Assembly (NCBI GenBank): GCA_020025715.1
Contig: JAHHRQ010000078.1
Coordinates: 1-7,861 of the forward strand
Source of the DNA: Oscillospiraceae bacterium
GTDB lineage: Bacteria; Bacillota; Clostridia; Oscillospirales; Oscillospiraceae
Length of the DNA: 7,861 nucleotides
Reading direction: 5' to 3'
Part shown: positions 5,748 through 7,861 of the stretch, one piece after another
Layout of the letters: each line of letters opens with the position of its first letter
How positions within the stretch are numbered: position 1 is the first letter of the stretch
The notes under the pieces: generated by a model
Seen by the model: the letters and a program-made list of their open reading frames with translations, nothing else
The model's database searches: none
What the model was told of the DNA's origin: nothing
Translations under genes and position numbers: made by a program

Positions 5748-5836
5748 TTAAAAGTGAGTTTTTATGTCAAATCGCACAAAGTTGCGGTGCATAATTCAGT
5801 CAGTCTGTGCATTACTCCGAAAGAGACTTTCAGTTA

Positions 5837-5865
5837 TTGACAATGCATCTGCGTTGGTGTATAAA
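5837..5865 (+). promoter_or_regulatory. Sigma-A promoter of argGH
   Basis: A consensus -35 TTGACA (5837-5842) and a -10 TATAAA (5860-5865) are separated by an optimal 17 bp. The start is expected near 5872, giving a leader of about 55 nt before argG. A small hairpin, TCAGCA 5874-5879 with TGCTGA 5886-5891, would sit at the very 5' end of that transcript. Confidence 0.85.
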
Positions 5866-5888
5866 TATCCACGTCAGCAGCTAAATGC

Positions 5889-5911
5889 TGAATATTATTT
5901 AATAAAATTCA
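5889..5911 (+). promoter_or_regulatory. Extended ARG-box-like palindrome in the argG leader
   Basis: TGAAT (5889-5893) and ATTCA (5907-5911) flank a 13-base A/T core; the 23-mer is almost a perfect palindrome. It can be read as two overlapping imperfect ARG boxes (5889-5902 with 12 of 14 matches and 5898-5911 with 11 of 14). It lies just downstream of the expected transcription start and ahead of the ribosome site, a normal place for ArgR repression. The half-site spacing is wider than in a single classical box. Confidence 0.45.
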
Positions 5912-5927
5912 TTGGGAGGGCCATATA

Positions 5928-7148
5928 ATGAATAAAAACTCAATTAAAAAAATAGTTCTCGCCTATTCCGGCGGTCTGGATACATCTATCATCATTCCAT
6001 GGCTGAAGGAGAATTACAACAATCCCGAAATAATCGCCGTAGCCGGTGATGTGGGCCAGAATGACGAGCTGGAAGGTCTGGAAGAAAAGGCTCTGAAAAC
6101 CGGCGCTTCCAAACTCATTGTGGCCGATCTTACAGATGAGATGGTGGACGATGTAATCTTCCCCTCTTTGAAAATGGGTGCTTCCTATGAGCAGTATTTG
6201 CTTGGCACCGCCTTTGCCCGCCCGATAATCGGCAAGAAACTGGTGGAGATTGCCAAAGCCGAGGGTGCCGACGCTATTGCCCACGGATGCACCGGTAAGG
6301 GCAACGACCAAGTACGTTTTGAGCTGGCGATCAAACGTTTTGCACCGGATATGCCCATTATAGCCCCTTGGAGAGAGTGGGACATTAAGGGACGCGACGA
6401 AGAAATAGACTACGCCGAGGCCCACAACATTCCCCTTAAAATTTCCAGAGAGACAAACTACTCCAAGGACAAGAACCTGTGGCACCTGAGCCATGAGGGT
6501 CTGGATTTGGAAGATCCCGCCAACGAACCCCAGTACGAAAAGCCCGGCTTTCTGGAGATGGGCGTCAGCCCCATTACTGCACCTGACAAGCCCACCTATG
6601 TGACCATTGATTTTGTGAAGGGTGTCCCGGTGGCTGTGGACGGTCAGAAGATGAAGGGCAGCGACATCATACGCAAGCTTAACAAGCTGGGCGGTGAAAA
6701 CGGCATTGGTATTCTGGACATTGTAGAAAACCGTCTGGTCGGTATGAAGGACAGAGGCGTTTATGAGACCCCCGGCGGAACCATTCTTTACAAAGCACAC
6801 CAGTGTCTGGAAATGATTACTGTGGACAAAGATACCGCCCACATGAAGAGCAAACTGGCTGTGGACTTTGCCGACCTTATCTATAACGGCAAATGGTTTA
6901 CCCCTGTAAGAGAAGCTCTGAGCGCCTTTGCCGACAAGACTCAGGAGCATGTTACCGGCTCTGTAAAGCTGAAGCTCTACAAGGGCAACATGATTACCGC
7001 CTCCGTCACTTCTCCCGAGTCTCTGTACTCCGAGGAACTTGTGACCTTTAACGAAAGCTCTTACGATCAGACCAACGCCACAGGCTTCATAAACCTTTGG
7101 GGTCTGCCTGACACTGTGCTGGCACTGAGAGAGCAGGGTAAGCTTTGA
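5928..7148 (+). CDS. argG: Argininosuccinate synthase ArgG
   Basis: This cytosolic enzyme condenses citrulline and aspartate with ATP to argininosuccinate, giving AMP and PPi; it is the penultimate step of arginine synthesis. Its 406 residues match the family. The N-terminal PP-loop AYSGGLDTS (12-20) binds ATP. AHGCTGKGNDQVRFE (118-132) is the conserved aspartate/ATP region and contains the GNDQ motif. Other family blocks are PIIAPWREW (143-151), SRETNYSKDKNLWHLSHEG (173-191) and TPGGTILYKAH around 285-295. The ATG at 5928 has GGGAGGG (5914-5920) at 7 bases' spacing. By impression, uncounted, C-ended codons are commoner here than in the thi genes. It has its own promoter and ARG-box-like sites and is followed by argH after 87 bases that include a hairpin. 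Confidence 0.98.
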   Translation: MNKNSIKKIVLAYSGGLDTSIIIPWLKENYNNPEIIAVAGDVGQNDELEGLEEKALKTGASKLIVADLTDEMVDDVIFPSLKMGASYEQYLLGTAFARPIIGKKLVEIAKAEGADAIAHGCTGKGNDQVRFELAIKRFAPDMPIIAPWREWDIKGRDEEIDYAEAHNIPLKISRETNYSKDKNLWHLSHEGLDLEDPANEPQYEKPGFLEMGVSPITAPDKPTYVTIDFVKGVPVAVDGQKMKGSDIIRKLNKLGGENGIGILDIVENRLVGMKDRGVYETPGGTILYKAHQCLEMITVDKDTAHMKSKLAVDFADLIYNGKWFTPVREALSAFADKTQEHVTGSVKLKLYKGNMITASVTSPESLYSEELVTFNESSYDQTNATGFINLWGLPDTVLALREQGKL

Positions 7149-7165
7149 TTATAAAATAATGAAAC

Positions 7166-7209
7166 TACCGCACAATGCCGGCTCTGGTACTTTGCAGCAT
7201 TGTGCGGTA
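7166..7209 (+). repeat. Perfect 13-bp hairpin between argG and argH
   Basis: TACCGCACAATGC (7166-7178) and GCATTGTGCGGTA (7197-7209) pair fully around an 18-base loop. No T tract follows, so it is not a standard intrinsic terminator. It probably acts in mRNA stability, processing or uneven expression of argG and argH. Its end is 12 bases from the argH ribosome site. Confidence 0.8.
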
Positions 7210-7235
7210 TTGCTATAAGAAAGGAAGTTTCACAC

Positions 7236-7861
7236 ATGGATAAACTATGGGCCGGACGGTCGGAACAGGAGACAGCAGCTTTAGCAGATGATTTTAACTC
7301 ATCTATCGCCGTCGATCAGAGAATGGTACAGGAAGATATTCAAGGCAGTATGGCCCACGCCTCCATGCTTGGCGGTACAGGAATTATAACCCGGCAGGAG
7401 TCCGAGCAGCTTATCGACGGGCTGCAGGATATTTTAAATGACCTGCAAAGCGGTAAGGCAAAAATCGACCTTAGCTGTGAGGATATACACATGTTTGTGG
7501 AACAGCTTCTTACAGAGCGCATCGGTGATGTGGGAAAAAAGCTTCACACCGCCCGGAGCCGCAACGATCAGGTAGCCTTGGATCTCAGAATGTATCTTAG
7601 AGGGCAGATAGATGAAATTATCCCCGCAGTCAAGACCTTAGCTGAGGTTTTGACTGACAAGGCAGAGGAATATGCTTCTGCCATCATGCCCGGATATACC
7701 CATTTGCAGCGGGCGCAGCCCATTACCTTCGGTCATCATCTCATGGCCTATGTGATGATGCTTCTGCGGGATATTGAGCGGCTGAATGACTGCCGGAAAC
7801 GGGTCAATGTCTCCCCCATAGGCTGCTGCGCTCTGGCAGGAACCACCTACCATACTGACCG
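7236..7861 (+). CDS. argH: Argininosuccinate lyase ArgH, 5' part cut by the window edge
   Basis: This enzyme cleaves argininosuccinate to arginine and fumarate, the last step of the pathway, as a homotetramer of the fumarase/aspartase superfamily. The first 208 codons are open to the edge; a full protein would be about 450-470 residues. Seen here are MDKLWAGR at the start, then CEDIHMFVEQLL (81-92), TARSRNDQVALDLRM (105-119), and MPGYTHLQRAQPITFGHH (151-168) with its conserved His. SPIGCCALAGTT (193-204) comes last. The signature loop with the catalytic serine (GSSxMPxKxN) lies beyond the window. The ATG at 7236 has AAGGAAG (7221-7227) 8 bases ahead. No frame break is seen. Confidence 0.96.
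   Translation, partial: MDKLWAGRSEQETAALADDFNSSIAVDQRMVQEDIQGSMAHASMLGGTGIITRQESEQLIDGLQDILNDLQSGKAKIDLSCEDIHMFVEQLLTERIGDVGKKLHTARSRNDQVALDLRMYLRGQIDEIIPAVKTLAEVLTDKAEEYASAIMPGYTHLQRAQPITFGHHLMAYVMMLLRDIERLNDCRKRVNVSPIGCCALAGTTYHTD

Larger units (their letters stand above)
5481..5836. other. Gene-free region between the thi and arg operons
   Basis: No credible protein gene is seen on either strand. The stretch is A/T-rich and holds two terminator-like hairpins, a direct repeat, a third weaker hairpin (5717-5740) and ARG-box-like sites, each listed separately. The third hairpin pairs ATATT 5717-5721 and CGCTG 5723-5727 with CAGTG 5731-5735 and AATAT 5736-5740, with a bulged T and one G-T pair. 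Its right arm overlaps the best ARG-box match. Confidence 0.6.

Noticed and set aside
5764..5928. A 54-codon + strand frame starting at ATG 5764 whose stop overlaps the argG start (TAATG)
   Set aside because: It contains the consensus argG promoter, has only a weak AAGTGAG site and no recognisable composition or motif. The main argG transcript would start inside it. It is kept only as a remote leader-peptide possibility.
5940..6950. Long open frame on the - strand opposite argG (336 codons)
   Set aside because: It lies wholly antisense to an unmistakable argG, its translation resembles no family I know, and such frames arise from the codon bias of the sense gene.
1..7861. CRISPR array, insertion sequence, tRNA or defence genes
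   Set aside because: No regularly spaced repeats, transposase-like reading frames, terminal inverted repeats or tRNA-like cloverleaf sequences were seen. All genes belong to housekeeping vitamin and amino acid pathways.

Overview
The window carries two biosynthetic loci on the + strand. One is a seven-gene thiamin precursor salvage operon (423-5408). The other is the start of an arginine operon, argG-argH (5928 to the right edge). Moderate base composition, short intergenic gaps, strong AGGAGG-type ribosome sites, a TPP riboswitch with an intrinsic terminator, an ECF-type ThiW and a CytX carrier all suggest an anaerobic, probably gut-associated Firmicute of class Clostridia. The genus cannot be fixed from this sequence alone.

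Leader of the thi operon (1-422): an A/T-rich inverted repeat and two possible -10 boxes lie ahead of a clear TPP riboswitch (about 60-163) and an intrinsic terminator (168-199). Between that terminator and the first gene lies a second stretch of about 170 nt (222-393). It folds by eye into a closed multi-branch structure: a closing stem, an adjacent 9-bp long-range stem and several hairpins. I cannot assign it to a known RNA class, and it is the most interesting item here.

Thi operon: thiW (thiazole uptake S component), thiM (hydroxyethylthiazole kinase), thiE (thiamin-phosphate synthase), a HAD phosphatase, a UPF0045/YkoF-like thiamin-binding protein, thiD (HMP/HMP-P kinase) and cytX (HMP uptake). 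Three of the junctions overlap (thiM/thiE, thiE/HAD, thiD/cytX). ThiW and ThiM supply thiazole phosphate. CytX and ThiD supply HMP pyrophosphate. ThiE joins them into thiamin phosphate. No thiC or thiG/H/S/F is present, so the operon salvages both moieties rather than making them. The HAD protein may dephosphorylate thiamin phosphate or a precursor phosphate; this is inferred from context.

Intergenic 5409-5927: a strong terminator follows cytX, then two more terminator-like hairpins, each followed by an identical 16-base T-rich repeat, then a third weaker hairpin. ARG-box-like sites occur in this stretch, and a consensus sigma-A promoter (TTGACA, 17 bp, TATAAA) precedes argG. The pattern fits ArgR control of arginine synthesis.

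Arg operon: complete argG (406 aa) and the first 208 codons of argH, separated by a perfect 13-bp hairpin without a T tract. Together they convert citrulline and aspartate to arginine and fumarate.
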